64,000 nt of DNA from Siphonodentalium dalli (lineage: Eukaryota; Mollusca; Scaphopoda; Gadilida; Siphonodentaliidae). The notes under the pieces are model-generated. The model searched no databases. It was not told where the DNA came from and saw only the letters and a program-made list of their open reading frames with translations. The position numbers were made by a program, and so were the translations under genes. Of this stretch, positions 10,414 to 22,357 are shown in pieces; the stretch's first letter is position 1, and each line of letters begins with the position of its first letter. The stretch covers positions 52,250,760 through 52,314,759 of the forward strand of contig CP136069.1 in NCBI GenBank assembly GCA_032622095.1. Direction: 5' to 3'.

Positions 10414-11801
10414 TTTGTAATACGACTGAAAGTTTATGGTCACAATTCGACTGAATAGTCAACGAAATACTGCGCTTTTTCGGTCTCAGGTGAGAAAACA
10501 TTTCGTGGTGTAATTCGTATTGGGCGTACTCGATTCTTTGCATGGAGTACTCTAGTAATTTGTTTGCGTAAATAATCGTTGTGATTGGCTAAAAAACGAT
10601 GTGTTTTCAGCGGCGCCCGTGCCTTTCATTTAAATTGTACAGGAAATACGATTGCTGTCATTTCTGTGTTGAACGTTGTTGGGACAACATGAATATTATC
10701 ATCGACTATGGACCATTTTCCTTACACAAAGCGATCTAAATGATCTAGTTTACTAAACTAATCTTATTCCCATTCTGTACTGGTGAACAAGCGCTTTCAT
10801 TTTCAACTTGATTCCGAAATATCGAATATGATCGAGATTCGAATCGACGAATGCACAGCCCGGCCCCATGGATTTATTTTGTCATTTAATATACTTATTA
10901 AGTAACTTTCTTTGGTCGTAACATATATCAGTATATAATAACATCATTTGGACCATATTCATTGGCAACCAAACTGGTTTCAAGCGAAAAATCGCTAGAA
11001 AATTCGCAAGATTGTTAAGATGTAGCAAAATAATTCAAAGGGTTACGGGTGCGGGTGTACTCCGTTGATGCCCCGTTTGCGCGGAGTTAGAAAAGACGGG
11101 AAAAGTCGCGTGCGGCGATCTGAATAAACCGATTTTTTTCGTGGTACAATTGGAAAAAGTAGAATTGTACCACAAAACTGGAACGAGATAGCCATGGTAA
11201 CTCGGGCCACTGGCCAATCAGGACATGGCTTTTAAGCATAGTTAGGCAGGGTCGTATTACAAAACAGGTTAAACTGTTATTTGAACTAATTTAGATCATT
11301 CCCAATATGCGATTTTCGACAAATTTTAGTGAAATTTGGGGTTTGGGGGTGGTGGGTACCCGAAAATGCCAGATGCAAAACAACGGCATACCTTCCTGCA
11401 AATTGTTTACTACCCCCCCCCCCCCCCCTGTCTGTGGCGGTGATAATGCTGATCGCATCAACGCGGTCGAGCAACGCAGTAATATCGGTAATCAACGTCG
11501 TTAACAAGGGTCGATTAATTTAATTAGAGTATAGCTGTATACATGCACCATTGCCATGGATGCATCATGTTCTTATTGAAACATGTGTGACTATCATTCT
11601 CAACGATTTGGCCATTTCCGCTTCGCTAGGAAATAACTTCTTCCATAATTAGAAAACATGCATATTCGTGTAATGCTACAACATATGGCTCTGGTGATCA
11701 TGCAATGACATTGACTCGTTGACGCATAATGTGAATGGAGAATAATTTATTCACTATGGCTGTACCAAACTTAATCATACGTTATACATTAAGCTATCCA
11801 A
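10414..11801. other. gene-free; possible small element with TTTTGTAATACGAC ends
   Basis: TTTTGTAATACGAC at about 10414 is matched by its reverse complement GTCGTATTACAAAA at about 11251-11264, which would delimit an element of about 850 bp; no target duplication is clear. At 11297-11432 is a G-rich to C-rich segment (TTTGGGGGTGGTGGGTACCC to a run of about 17 C) of the same style as the 8450 segment. No coding frame is supported. Confidence 0.35.
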
Positions 11802-13463
11802 TTGGATATTGGTAAGTTTCCAATGACCTGGAAAAAGGCAAACGTCATCCCTATTTTCAAAAAAGGCGACCCAGCCGATTCCGCAAATTACCGACCAATA
11901 TCTCTTCTTCCGACATTAGGCAAAATCTTCGAAAAAGTGGTAATACAACATATTATGACATATTTCACGGAAAATAATTTGTTATATAATCACCAGTCTG
12001 GCTTCCTCCCTGGCCATAGTACAACATACCAGTTAATAGAACTATATCACAACCTGTGCCATAGTCTCGACAACAGCCTTTATACATGTGCAGTATTATT
12101 TGATATATCAAAGGCATTCGAGAGAGTATGGCACAGGGGGCTGCTATATAAATTGGAACAATATGGAGTCTCTGGAAATCTCTTAGAATGGCTAAAAGAT
12201 TATCTGTTCAATCGCAAACAAAGGGTCTTAGTGAACAACTCCTTCTCAAATTTTGAAGTTATCCCAGCGGGTGTCCCTCAAGGCTCTATTATTGGCCCTT
12301 TCCTATTTTTAGTTTATATAAACGACCTCCCTGATCACATTAATGCAACCACAAGAATGTACGCGGACGATACTTGCCTTATGACTACCCATTATGACAT
12401 CGATATCCTAACCAAGCACATGAACGATGACCTTGAAAGAGTCGCAGACTGGGCAAATAAATGGCTAGTTAAATTTAACCCAACGAAAACTAAGGCAATT
12501 TCCTTTTCCCTTATAAATAACAACGTGACCCCGAATTTAAAATTCGAACAAGAAAATGTATTATTTACAAACTCACACAAACATCTTGGACTTGAAATAC
12601 AATCGAATCTAAACTGGAACACTCATATAAATACAATATCAAACAAAGCAACATCGCGTCTCTCACAATTAAGAAGACTGAAGTACGACCTAGACCGAAA
12701 GTCGCTTGAAAAAATATACATAGCATATATATTACCAATTATAGACTATGCCGATGTAGTGTGGGGCACAGCAACATATTACTTATTAAAAAAGTTCGAT
12801 GACATACACAATAATACTGCAAGAATAGTAACAGGATTAACGCGTTCCGTAGATATAAATCGCTTGTTTGACGAAGTAGGATGGTCAAGGCTTGAAATTC
12901 GACGAGAACTCCACGAGTTGCACACCATGTTTAAAATAATAAACAACCAAGTCCCCAATTACCTCACGCTCATGTTGCCACCCCGATCAAGACAAGTTGC
13001 CAGTAATCGATATGATATGCGCGAACCTGACAAATTCTATTCATACCGTTCGCATACAGAACATTTCAGAAACTCTTATTTACCTAAAAGTACGTTATCT
13101 TGGAATAAACTACCAAAGCCTATTACAATGTAAGTACTCTTCCTGAAGATGAATTTGAAATTAATTGACTCGCCCACGAAACCTCCCCAATTCTGTATTA
13201 ATGGTCCAAGAAAACTAAGCATCTTACACTGCAGAATTCGCAAATATTGTAGTGAACTAAAATCAGATATGTACAACAATTTTATCTCTGATACCTCTAA
13301 ATGCACATGTGGATACGAAGTCGAAGATGCCTTTCATTATTTCTTTGAGTGCCCCCTGTATGCAACCGAAAGATGCGAACTCTTCAATAAGATTGCAGCC
13401 CACCAATTTATAATATCTAACATTTCCTCCTTACTCACAGGGATATCATCAGAATCGAATTGA
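11802..13463 (+). pseudogene. 5'-truncated LINE reverse transcriptase (ORF2 C-terminal part)
   Basis: The open frame at 11802-13133 encodes a non-LTR reverse transcriptase: an N-terminal IPIFKKGD-type block and NYRPISLLP, motif A with Asp101 in FDISKAFERVWH, GVPQGSIIGPFLF (157-169), the catalytic YADD at 187-190, then thumb and connection. A TAA at 13131-13133 interrupts it, and the same frame continues at 13149-13463 with a C-terminal region carrying LRHCRIRKYCS-like and CTCGYEVEDAFHYFFECPLY (Cys-x-Cys-x7-His-x4-Cys) segments typical of Jockey/CR1-like ORF2 tails. The endonuclease domain is absent, so the copy is 5'-truncated; no genuine start codon is present. Its 3' untranslated tail runs to about 15352, where AATAAAATATGTTTAAA and an A-rich end occur, interrupted by the element at 13661-15231. 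Confidence 0.9.
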
Positions 13464-13660
13464 CGCAATGAAATTCTTTTCCATTTTGTTTATTCATACA
13501 TTTCATCAACGAAACGCTTTAATTAGGCCCCCTCCGCTAACAAAGATAGGCGAGATCCTCCTTTGCGTTACAAATGTTGACTACCTCAGATGAAATTTCA
13601 AAAGCAGGATAGGACTGACAGCAATCACAACCACACCATACATCATCCTGTATATATGTT

Positions 13661-15170
13661 ACTAGAAGGTGACCCGACTTCGTCCGGGGTTTGACCTTGA
13701 ATTGTCTATTTTGAAGGCCAAGGTCAAGTGGGGTCACGATTTGACCCGTCCAAAACACTGCCCGAACAAAAGTACCCGTCGAAATCCATCCGGTTTTACC
13801 CGATTTGACCTTTTAACCCGATTTGATTTCCACTCAAGTATATAAACGCGCCTCATATACACACGCTCATTAATTATCAAGTTTCAACGTAAAGATAAAT
13901 TACCATCGGTGCCCGAGATATCGCCACGACGTCTGAAACAGTCAAATGCATCGGCCGGTTAAGCGTTAACGTGATCTAACGTTATGAACTCTAACGACGT
14001 CATAGAAGTTACGCATTGTTTTTATCCTGATGGAAGATAGTACCACTTCTTCTTGATAATTGAGGCAGATAACTAAAACGGATACATACGCATTATATAT
14101 CGTTGGAAAGAGGAAACACGAAAGATTCTCACAGTGTCATTATTATGACTGGCATTTAATTATTCGCGCTGTTTCGAATCGATTTGTAAGCACCGAACTC
14201 AAATGAAAATCCCGTAACACAGCGTAAAAACAGATTTGACCTCGGCACGTGAAAAGTTGACCTCGGATCTGAAAATCAATATGCCTATGCCACCCCCCGG
14301 CCGAAAATACCCCCACATACCAAGTTTCATAGAAATCGGGTCGGCCGTTTTCAAGTTCATCGCGAACACACACACAGACCACACACAGCCAGATACACAG
14401 ACAGATCTTCCAAAATATATAATAGACTAGAAGGTGACCCGACTTCGTCCGGGCTTTGACCTTGAATTGACCATTTTGAAGGTCAAGGTCAGGTGGGGTC
14501 AAACACCAACACCCCGAAAATGGTGGAAATCGGCCCAGCGGATACCGGGAAATCGGCCCAGCGGATACCGAGATACCCTATGCATCAAATTTCGTCCGTA
14601 AAAATCCGCCAGTTTAACCCGATTTGATTTCCACTCAAGTATATAAACGCGCCTCATATACACACGCTCATTAATTATCAAGTTTCAACGTAAAGATAAA
14701 TTACCATCGGTGCCCGAGATATCGCCAAGACGTCTGCACCGGCCGGTTAAGCGTTAACGTGATCTAACGTTATGACCTCTAACGACTTCATAGAAGTTAC
14801 GCATTGTTTTTATCCGGATGGAAGATAGTACCACTTCTTCTTGATAATTGAGGCAGATAACTAAAACGGATACATACGCATTATATATCGTTGGAAAGAG
14901 GAAACACGAAAGATTCTCACAGTGTCATTATTATGACTGGCATTTTATTATTCGCGCTGTTTCGAATCGATTTGTAAGCACCGAACTCAAATGAAAGTCC
15001 CGTAACACAGCGTAAAAACAGATTTGACATCGGCACGTGAAAAGTTTACCTCGGATCTGATAATTAATATGCCTATGCCACTTCCCGACCGATAGTACCC
15101 TCACATACGAAGTTTCATCGAAATCGGGTCTGCCGTTTTCGAGTTCATCGCGAACACACACACAGACACA

Positions 15171-15211
<41 letters not shown>

Positions 15212-15231
15212 TCTTCCAAAATATATAATAG
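13661..15231. mobile_element. tandem dimer of a non-coding element, 5-bp target duplication
   Basis: Two head-to-tail copies (13661-14425 and 14426-15231) each begin ACTAGAAGGTGACCCGACTT and end CCAAAATATATAATAG. ATGTT stands immediately left (13656-13660) and right (15232-15236) of the dimer, as a target-site duplication inside the 3' tail of the LINE. Each copy ends with a CA/CAGA microsatellite tract, expanded in the second copy. Apart from that tract and a deletion of about 40 bp the copies are nearly identical over long blocks. Nothing in it codes for protein. Head-to-tail dimers are known for Penelope-like elements and some SINEs, but the family is not identified. Confidence 0.8.
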
Positions 15232-15236
15232 ATGTT

Positions 15237-15352
15237 CGTCATCTACGTTGTATTTGTTAAAATGTTAATGGGAGAGGGGCGGATTTAAGTTGTTAAAACT
15301 TGTGCCCCGATCCATCTTGTAATATTATGTTACAATAAAATATGTTTAAACA
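15237..15352 (+). other. LINE 3' tail with polyadenylation signal
   Basis: The sequence resumes after the dimer and ends with AATAAAATATGTTTAAA (15334-15350) followed by an A-rich stretch. The same terminal string appears at 20095-20111, so it marks the 3' end of a repeated LINE family and not a local gene. Confidence 0.6.
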
Positions 15353-15819
15353 AAAAAATCTTTGTGTGAGCTCAGTGTTTGTTCGTATACCGGTACAGCA
15401 CCAGAGAGTGTACGATAAGCAAAACACTCAACACAGTGGAAGAATCTTGTGGCGAGGATTAGTAAGCGCTATAACGGTATGTTGCAAACAACATGGTGTC
15501 AGTTCTAATTAACCAAAGTTCATTAGTGGGGTCTTCTCATTGTTGAGTATTTTGATTATCGCACACTATTTACGTACCGTACAACATGTTCTGTAACATA
15601 ATTTGGGTTTCCTTGCATAGCACAATGTACGAACTTGACAATTTCATACTATTAACGTGCTATTTATGATGGGTATAAAGAAAGGTCTGAGTGAACCACA
15701 AATTTATATTTAATAGCCCGGATCGGGCGAACATCCTAAAATAGACCGATCAGTCTTCATGGCACACTGCTCACTGTTGTAAGGGAGAAATTCTAAATTT
15801 CTTAACTATTGAAATTCTG

Positions 15820-16980
15820 CTTGTTTGAATATTTGTATATGTTTATTTTGAATATTCTCAGTTTGCGATTTATCGTAAAGATGTTTGAGATTTATTGGAA
15901 AGGTTTGCAAGTTATCGCAAAGATGTTTGTGATTTATCGCAAAGTTATTTTGCGATTTATCGTAAAGTAATTTGCGTTTTATTGCAAGTAGTTTGTGATT
16001 TATCACAAATAGGATTACGATTTATCGCAAAGTTTTTATGCAATTTATTGTAAAGTAGTTTGCGATTTACTATGCTATTATAGATCGATAGATGGTTCAT
16101 CCAGACCTGTTTAAGATATCTGATTTATAATGTTTATACGGTTCAAGCCCATTAGTGCCAACACATAAAAATATATCTGCGATAAATCACAGATCATTGC
16201 GATTGATCGCAAATCTTTGAGATAAATCACCAAGTAGATCGTAATTTATCGCTTAGTAATTTGTGATTTATATCACCAATATGTTTGTGATTTATCGCAA
16301 AGTTGTTATGCGATTTATTGTAAAGTAGTTTGCGATTTATTGAGCTATTATAGATGGATAGGTGGTTCACCCAGACCTGTTGAAGATGTCTGATTCATGT
16401 TTATACAGTTCAAGCCCATTATAGCAAACGCATAACAATATATCTGCGATAAATCACAAACCATTGTGATTAATAGCAAACATTTGTGATAAATCGCCAA
16501 GTAGTTTGCGATTTATCGCAAAGTAGTTTGTGATTTATCAGAAATATGTGTGTGATTCATCGCAAAGTTGTTATGCGATTTATTTGTAAAGTAGTTTGCG
16601 ATTTATCGAGCTACTATAGACCGATTGGTGGTTCACCCACATATTTTGAAGTTGTTTGATTTATGTTTATATGGTTCAAGCCCATTAGTGCCAATTCATA
16701 AGAATATATCTGCGATAAATCACAAACAATTGCGATTAATGTCAAACCTTTGTGACAAATCGAAAACCTTTGCACTAAATCGCATATATGAAATATCTTT
16801 GCGATAAATCGCCAATTGTTTGCGATTTATTGCAAAGTTGTTTTGTGATTTATCGCAAAGTAGTTTGCGATTCACATATGTTTGCGATTGATCGCAAAGT
16901 AGTTTTTGTTTTATCGTGCTATTATAGATCGATTGATGGTTCACCCAGACCTGTTTAAGATGTTTGATTTATAACGTTTA
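15820..16980. repeat. higher-order tandem repeat of short GCGATTTATCGC-type palindromes
   Basis: Blocks made of many copies of TTTGCGATTTATCGCAAAGT and one- to three-base variants alternate with a constant spacer (ATGGTTCATCCAGACCTG variants at about 16090, 16361, 16628 and 16934). The higher-order period is therefore about 265-310 bp, four copies. Within blocks the basic unit is about 20-30 bp and is nearly self-complementary. No protein is encoded; the frames that traverse it only reflect the repeat. Confidence 0.85.
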
Positions 16981-17329
16981 CTTTAATATTATTAAACACA
17001 AATTAATAAATTGGCCGATTATTTTAGACATTCAGACAAATTTTACTCCCACGTGCAGGGAACAGGTCAGGGAAAACCTGAATTCGATGTATTAAACCTT
17101 GAATTAAGTACAAAAAAGCACGATCAACGTTCTATAATAATGAAAGTAATATAATTCGGATTATTTCATTTTGCACTATGCAAGGGATTCCATGTAACTG
17201 TTAACATGATCTCGGAGAACCTCGATCGGGCTTTGTACTTAATTCGATGTTTAAACACCGTGACATCATTTGGAATCTAACATGCCACATTGTTAAATTT
17301 GCCGTCGGACATTTTTCGTGATTTCGAGG

Positions 17330-17612
17330 GCTTGGTACCTGGCCAGATTCTCCGCAGAGTATGTAGATAGTTGGTACTGCAGAGTATCAGGAAGGTTCTC
17401 CACATAGTACTTAGATACCTGATACCCATGGCACCCAGACAGATACCCCAGGGTACCAGTACCTCGATATTTGGTATCCAAGAGTACCAACAGTTTTGGT
17501 TCTCCAGAGTACCAATAAGTACCCAGAGTACACAGACAGGTACTCCAGAGTAACAGTACCTGGATATTTGGTACCCCAGAGTACCAACAGTTTTGGTACA
17601 CCAGAGTACATG
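17330..17612. repeat. degenerate tandem repeat around GGTACTCCAGAGTACC
   Basis: Variants of CCAGAGTACCAACAGTTTTGG and GGTACCCCAGAGTACC recur at intervals of about 45 and 90 bp. The unit contains a GGTAC/GTACC dyad. It ends directly at the TTAA that flanks the MITE at 17622. Overlapping open frames on both strands here are artefacts of the repeat. Confidence 0.8.
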
Positions 17613-17621
17613 TTGCTTTAA

Positions 17622-18013
17622 CCCTTTACCCAATAGAATGGCCCTGTGCCAATGCATTCTCTTATATATGCGAGTCGACCATAGGTCGCCTCGCATATAT
17701 AAGAGAATGCATTGGCTTAACACATTAAAAATTATAAAATTGTTAAAGAATGTAAGAAAAAATGGTAAAAAGTATTAAAAAAAGATTTTTTTTAGGCCAA
17801 TGCATTCTCTTATATATGCGAGGCGACCTATGGTCGACTCGCATATATAAGAGAATGCATTGGCACAGGGCATAACTGTAACCATCACAATGTGGTCAAT
17901 GAGCAGGTTCCAATGATATCCATATTTGTATGGTTCTATTGAGACAGACCGAAGATATTTTAGGCTGTTGAAGCTTTATTTGGCCGGTTTTGGCCGGTTT
18001 GTTGGGTAAAGGG
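17622..18013. mobile_element. piggyBac-type MITE, TTAA flanks, copy A
   Basis: The 392-bp element starts CCCTTTACCCAA and ends TTGGGTAAAGGG, with TTAA on both sides (17618-17621 and 18014-18017), the signature of piggyBac-family insertion. Its left half contains two almost perfect hairpins (17648-17716 and 17797-17864), each with a 27-bp stem starting GCCAATGCATTCTCTTATAT, joined by an AT-rich linker of 80 bp. The right part (CATAACTGTAACC to GGCCGGTTTTGGCCGGTTTG) is unique. It has no coding capacity, so any movement would need a transposase from elsewhere. Confidence 0.9.
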
Positions 18014-18017
18014 TTAA

Positions 18018-18421
18018 GAGAGTAACACAGCATCCAAAGATAGGTTAGCAGGCTGACACCCTAGAAGGCTCCGTGTGCGTTTTTTACTGTCCTCGGGCGG
18101 TGAAGGAAACGCTTAACCCATTGAGTAATTATCTCATTCAAAACAACTAACATAATTGCTTATCTTCTCGATACTTTACACAAACAAGCGATCGTATCTA
18201 ACACATTCCACTCACCCGACAACACCCACGGGACCGGCATAAAAACCGACCCAGAACTGGCTTATATGGTGGGTGCAGGGAATTTCAGACTCACAAGTGG
18301 TAAACGTAACTCCCATTGAGTTTGGACGGGCATATATCCACATAATTATGTTCTTTCTTCAGGAGTCGGGGGAGGACTTTTCAAGAACACATTGTCACTG
18401 TCCCAATATATACATATATAA
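18018..18421. other. no gene seen
   Basis: No supportable open frame, repeat or known element in this stretch. Confidence 0.5.
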
Positions 18422-18451
18422 TTTTATTTAAAAATAAAATATAATACCAAA

Positions 18452-18516
<65 letters not shown>

Positions 18517-18650
18517 CATACAAATCTATTGAATGTATATTATGTGCATATCCTCTATATATAAAACCATACAAATCTAATGAATGTATATTATGTGCAT
18601 ATCCTCTCTTTATCTATTGAATGTATATTATGTGCATATCCTCTCTTTTT
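18422..18650. repeat. TA microsatellite and 2.5 copies of a unit of about 50 bp
   Basis: An (AT)n run of about 55 bp (18457-18511) is followed by repeats of a unit containing TGAATGTATATTATGTGCAT and ATATCCTCT (copies near 18531, 18582 and 18617). Slippage-prone DNA only. Confidence 0.9.
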
Positions 18651-18788
18651 AAATACCATCCACACGTATTGTCAGATATTAAAGTCAAAATGTTTACATA
18701 TATTTAAAATATATATAAAAACATCAATTGACTAAATTGCTTAACTTATAACATTTCTTTACAGAAACTAGCGCTCGTGTCTAAACGC

Positions 18789-18987
18789 AAAGAAAGGGTG
18801 AGGGGCTTGTAAGAAAGGGTGAGGGGGCTTGTAAGAAAGGGTGAGGGGGCTTGTAAGAAAGGGTGAGGGGGCTTGTAAGAAAGGGTGAGGGGGCTTGTAA
18901 GAAAGGGTGAGGGGGCTTGTAAGAAAGGGTGAGGGGGCTTGTAAGAAAGGGTGAGGGGGCTTGTAAGAAAGGGTGAGGGGGCTTGCA
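18789..18987. repeat. 22-bp minisatellite, nine copies
   Basis: The unit AAGAAAGGGTGAGGGGGCTTGT is repeated nine times in near-perfect register; the first copy has one G fewer. The minus-strand frames through it give proline-rich repeats in all three phases because 66 bp (three units) is divisible by three, so they are not evidence of a gene. GT-rich and G-run microsatellites follow at 19070-19157. Confidence 0.95.
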
Positions 18988-19298
18988 CAATGCAGTCGGA
19001 GCATCCTATCCTTCGGCCGGAAACGACTCAACAACATGTTTTGTCATTTGATGTCCCAGAACCATGTGTGCGTGTGTGTGTATTGTGTATTCGTGCGAGG
19101 GTGGGTATGTGTGTGTGTGTGTGTGTGTGTGTTTGTTTGTGGGGGGGGGGGGGGGGGTGCGTGGTGTGTATGCCGGATTCCAGCCAGTTAGGAATTCCAG
19201 CCGGATGTGCTATTCGCACATACGCGCTTCATCTAGTAACTGTTATATGTTATATGTGACAATCTTCGTCGTTTCTATTCTTAAAATATCAAGAAGGG

Positions 19299-19673
19299 CC
19301 CTGTGCCAATGCATTCTCTTATATATGCGAGTCGACCATAGGTCGCCTCGCATATATAAGAGAATGCATTGGCTTAACACATTAAAAATTATAAAATTGT
19401 TAAAGAATGTAAGAAAAAATGGTAAAAAGTGTTAAAAAAAGAATTTTTTAGGCCAATGCATTCTCTTATATATGCGAGGCGACCTATGGTCGACTCGCAT
19501 ATATAATAGAATGCATTGGCACAGGGCATAACTGTAACCATCACAATGTGGTCAAGGAGCCGGTTCCAATGATATCCATATTTGTATGGTTTTATTGAGA
19601 CAGACCCAAGATAATTTAGGCTGTTGCAGCTTTATTTGGCCGGTTTTGGCCGGTTTGTTGGGTAACGGGTTAG
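19299..19673. mobile_element. piggyBac-type MITE, truncated copy B
   Basis: From GGCCCTGTGCC at 19299 this copy follows the one at 17622, including both hairpins (the second has one substitution) and the right-hand segment ending GTTGGGTAACGGG. The left end with CCCTTTACCCAA is missing and the right terminus has a substitution, so no TTAA duplication remains. It sits between two copies of a sequence around CAATCTTCGTCGTTTCTATT (19259 and 19729), so the insertion was later embedded in a local duplication. Confidence 0.85.
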
Positions 19674-19689
19674 GACGATACGGTTTGTT

Positions 19690-20677
19690 GATATTGCTCA
19701 TCTAGTAACTGTTATATGTGATATGTGACAATCTTCGTCGTTTCTATTCTAAAAATATCAATTCCCCAAATATTGCTTCACTTATGGCAAGAAGGACTGA
19801 AAACATATCAACGATTTACTTTTCGGAATTCCCGATACCTCAAATAGAAGAAACAAAATTCGCCTTCAAAAGAGTCCATAGTCCATCGATATATAACAGC
19901 GGCAAAACGATTCGAAGTCGGATCAAACGCATTTCAGAATAGCCACAAAAAGCAAATTAGTCGCGAAATCGGTGTTGGCACCTCCCACCCAAACCCACTC
20001 ATTGTAAATGTAAATATGTTTAACCTATATATGATTTTGACTCTTTTCTTTTTGTAACTTGTCCCCAATCAATTTTGTATTGTTTTGATATAGAAATAAA
20101 ATATGTTTAAAGTAAAACATGCTTCAAAGTCATATACACCCGAATAAACGCTCCACGATACATGCATTTATGTAAATTACTCACCAACATCAAGTTCCCG
20201 GCCCCTTTTTCCGCTCGTAAGAGCATATGGTCCACCATGTTGTCTGCAAATCATTTTCACATAATTAGTAAGTCTTTTGCCACATATGCCGTTGGGGTGG
20301 GCCTGGCTATCTCTAGGACATATACGGTTCGGACCGGAACCAGCAAACCGGATCCCGGCAACCAGCATGACACCTAACCAGAGTGCAATCATGATCATAT
20401 AACCTTGAAGCTTTCAATTGGTTGACCCGAATATTGTCCTGTTTGCTGGTTGTTGGGCGAACAGATAGTGGCCGGAGTCGGTGTCTCTCTGATTTTATAC
20501 ACTTGAGCCCACGTCCACGAGACTTGTCCACGAGACTGTTTTTAATTATCGTGAAGTCGCGTTCATGCGGCTTTGTTTTTTGTATTGTTTATCGCGATGA
20601 CCAGTGGGTGTCTGGTTGACCGCTCCATCGGCAGGCCATATTGAAAATATGTTTGTTTCTCTTTAAATTCCATCAGT
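19690..20677. other. gene-free; LINE-type 3' end at 20095-20111
   Basis: The only recognisable item is AATAAAATATGTTTAAA (20095-20111), the same string that ends the LINE at 15350, so 19976-20115 is probably the tail of another LINE copy. From 20120 to 20677 I see no gene: frames on both strands are short and have no motif. Confidence 0.4.
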
Positions 20678-21234
20678 CAGGGGGGGGGGGGTCGGAAAAA
20701 AATTTCAGGCACGTATGGCATTTTTTCCCTTTCAATCATTTTTTGTACCCACCCACCCCCACCGCCAAATTTTTTTCCGTTTTCGGCAGTTTTTTCCCAC
20801 CATTTTTTGACACCCACCCCCCCTTTTAACACTAAAACAGAGATTTGCGGGGGGAAATTCACTGTAAACAGCTGTATATGAATTTCTGTGCATACTATTT
20901 ATCATGGATGTTAACATGGACATGTAAATAGGAATGAGTAATTTTGAGGTCATTCGGCCAAAAAAACATGGCTGCCAGCGGCCATCTTGGAATTCAAAAT
21001 TTGCAACAAAATACAACACGATAACTGCCTGCAGTCAGTTTAGCAGTTAGAATTATATTATTTCTCTCATTCAAACTGATTCAAAGTGGTTTTGAAGCCC
21101 AACTCATTGCCAAAACACTAAAAACAAGCAGGAATTTTTTTTTTAGTTGCGGAAAAAATTGCTTGTTGGTGGCTTTGACCACCCACCCACCCCGGCATAC
21201 GTGCCGGAAGAATTTTTTTCACCCCCCCCCCGTG
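20678..21234. mobile_element. CAGGGG-ended DNA element with 7-bp target duplication
   Basis: A 557-bp element starts CAGGGGGGGGGGG-TCGG and ends CCCCCCCGTG. CATCAGT is present on both sides (20671-20677 and 21235-21241). The interior has inverted subterminal motifs (GGCACGTATGGC near 20708 and GGCATACGTGCC near 21195) and G/C-run rich wording typical of the 8450 and 40127 copies. It does not code. A 7-bp duplication fits P- or Dada-type transposons better than hAT (8 bp), but this is an inference from two copies. Confidence 0.85.
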
Positions 21235-21241
21235 CATCAGT

Positions 21242-22010
21242 GAGTAAGAACATGTTTATAGGTATATGTCATATATTTTCAATCAACATTCCAATGGGAT
21301 AACAGGGAAGTGTTGTTATCCTCAATCCTTTCAGTGCCAAGTCTGAGAGCTCTTTCCATCAATGTATCACATTATTATAATCAATAAATTTGAAAAATGA
21401 TCAAGGAAATATGGGTTGATACAAAAATCGGACTTGGCACTGAAAGGGTTAAAGGACCTCAAGGCTTTCGCGGTGGGGGCAGCTAATATAATACATCCAC
21501 ATTATTTCCAAGAAGAATTGAAAAATATAACTAATTTGCTCTTAATTTTTTAATCTTCCAGTGACGAGATTCTGCATTTTTAGACAATTGTATGTAAATA
21601 TTTACTGTAAACAGCACAGTCAGTAATATGTATGCAGCTACGAAAGATAACTCTAAAATACAGATGATGATTATTGTCAGATAACGGGCGCTCCGTATTT
21701 CCTCATCAACATAGTTGCACGTCGCTCAACATTATGAAAACACAAGAAAATGTTACTTTGTAAGTTGCAACGCTTAAAACGCTTTGCATAACATTTATGA
21801 CAAATGCCGTAATGAGTAAATTTTTTACAAATCGAGAAGCAGATATGTTTTGTATGATATATGTTTAATAATGGCATTCTCGTGGTGATATTAACTATTT
21901 GATCGGCTAAATTTTAATAACTTTCTATTCACCTTGTGGGTGCCTTGAGAGATTTAAACGAAATCAGTTCTGTGATGTGAGGGTGCCATAAGACTTGTCA
22001 CTGAGTCTCG
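21242..22010. other. no gene seen; short inverted pair
   Basis: AACCCTTTCAGTGCCAAGTC-like sequence occurs at about 21325 (CCTTTCAGTGCCAAGTC) and inverted at about 21431 (GACTTGGCACTGAAAGG), making a hairpin-type MITE of about 130 bp. Nothing else is recognisable. Confidence 0.55.
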
Positions 22011-22197
22011 GCCATGTTGGATCCACCCAGCCACGTTCCGTTTTGTTTTTGTGCTACATGCAGATCAAAGTTCTGGAGTAGCATTCCATATAGGGAGCTT
22101 TTGAATATTCATGAATTCCATATATGGAATGCTACTCCAGAACTTTGACGCGTAGCACTAAACAAACGGAACGGGGCTGGACCGATCCAATATGGCT
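22011..22197. repeat. foldback palindrome, arms about 80 bp
   Basis: The arms 22011-22092 and 22121-22197 pair through TTCTGGAGTAGCATTCCATA on the left and TATGGAATGCTACTCCAGAA on the right, continue through the ACAAACGGAAC region and end with GGCCATGTTGGATC / GATCCAATATGGC. The spacer is about 28 bp. A non-coding foldback MITE. Confidence 0.9.
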
Positions 22198-22357
22198 GCG
22201 ATTCAGCGACGATGCGTTTAAAATATGGGGGATTGTTTGGGTAGGGGGTCGGGAAAACAATGTGTATTTAGAATGGCCTCAAATGCGATCAAGCTTGTCA
22301 GTATAAGCCCGCATCGAATCAATGGCACCTGTGTACCATATTTAACATCAGCAGAGG

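Noticed and set aside
15820-16980. CRISPR-like short repeats
   Set aside because: Repeats are degenerate, directly adjacent and palindromic, with no unique spacers of constant length.
17277-17723. 148-codon minus-strand frame with Tyr/Gly/Val-rich repeats
   Set aside because: It reads through the GGTACTCCAGAGTACC repeat and into the MITE hairpin; several frames are open for the same reason.
18746-19037. Proline-rich repetitive proteins on the minus strand
   Set aside because: Produced in all three frames by the 22-bp minisatellite; no initiation context or non-repeat domain.
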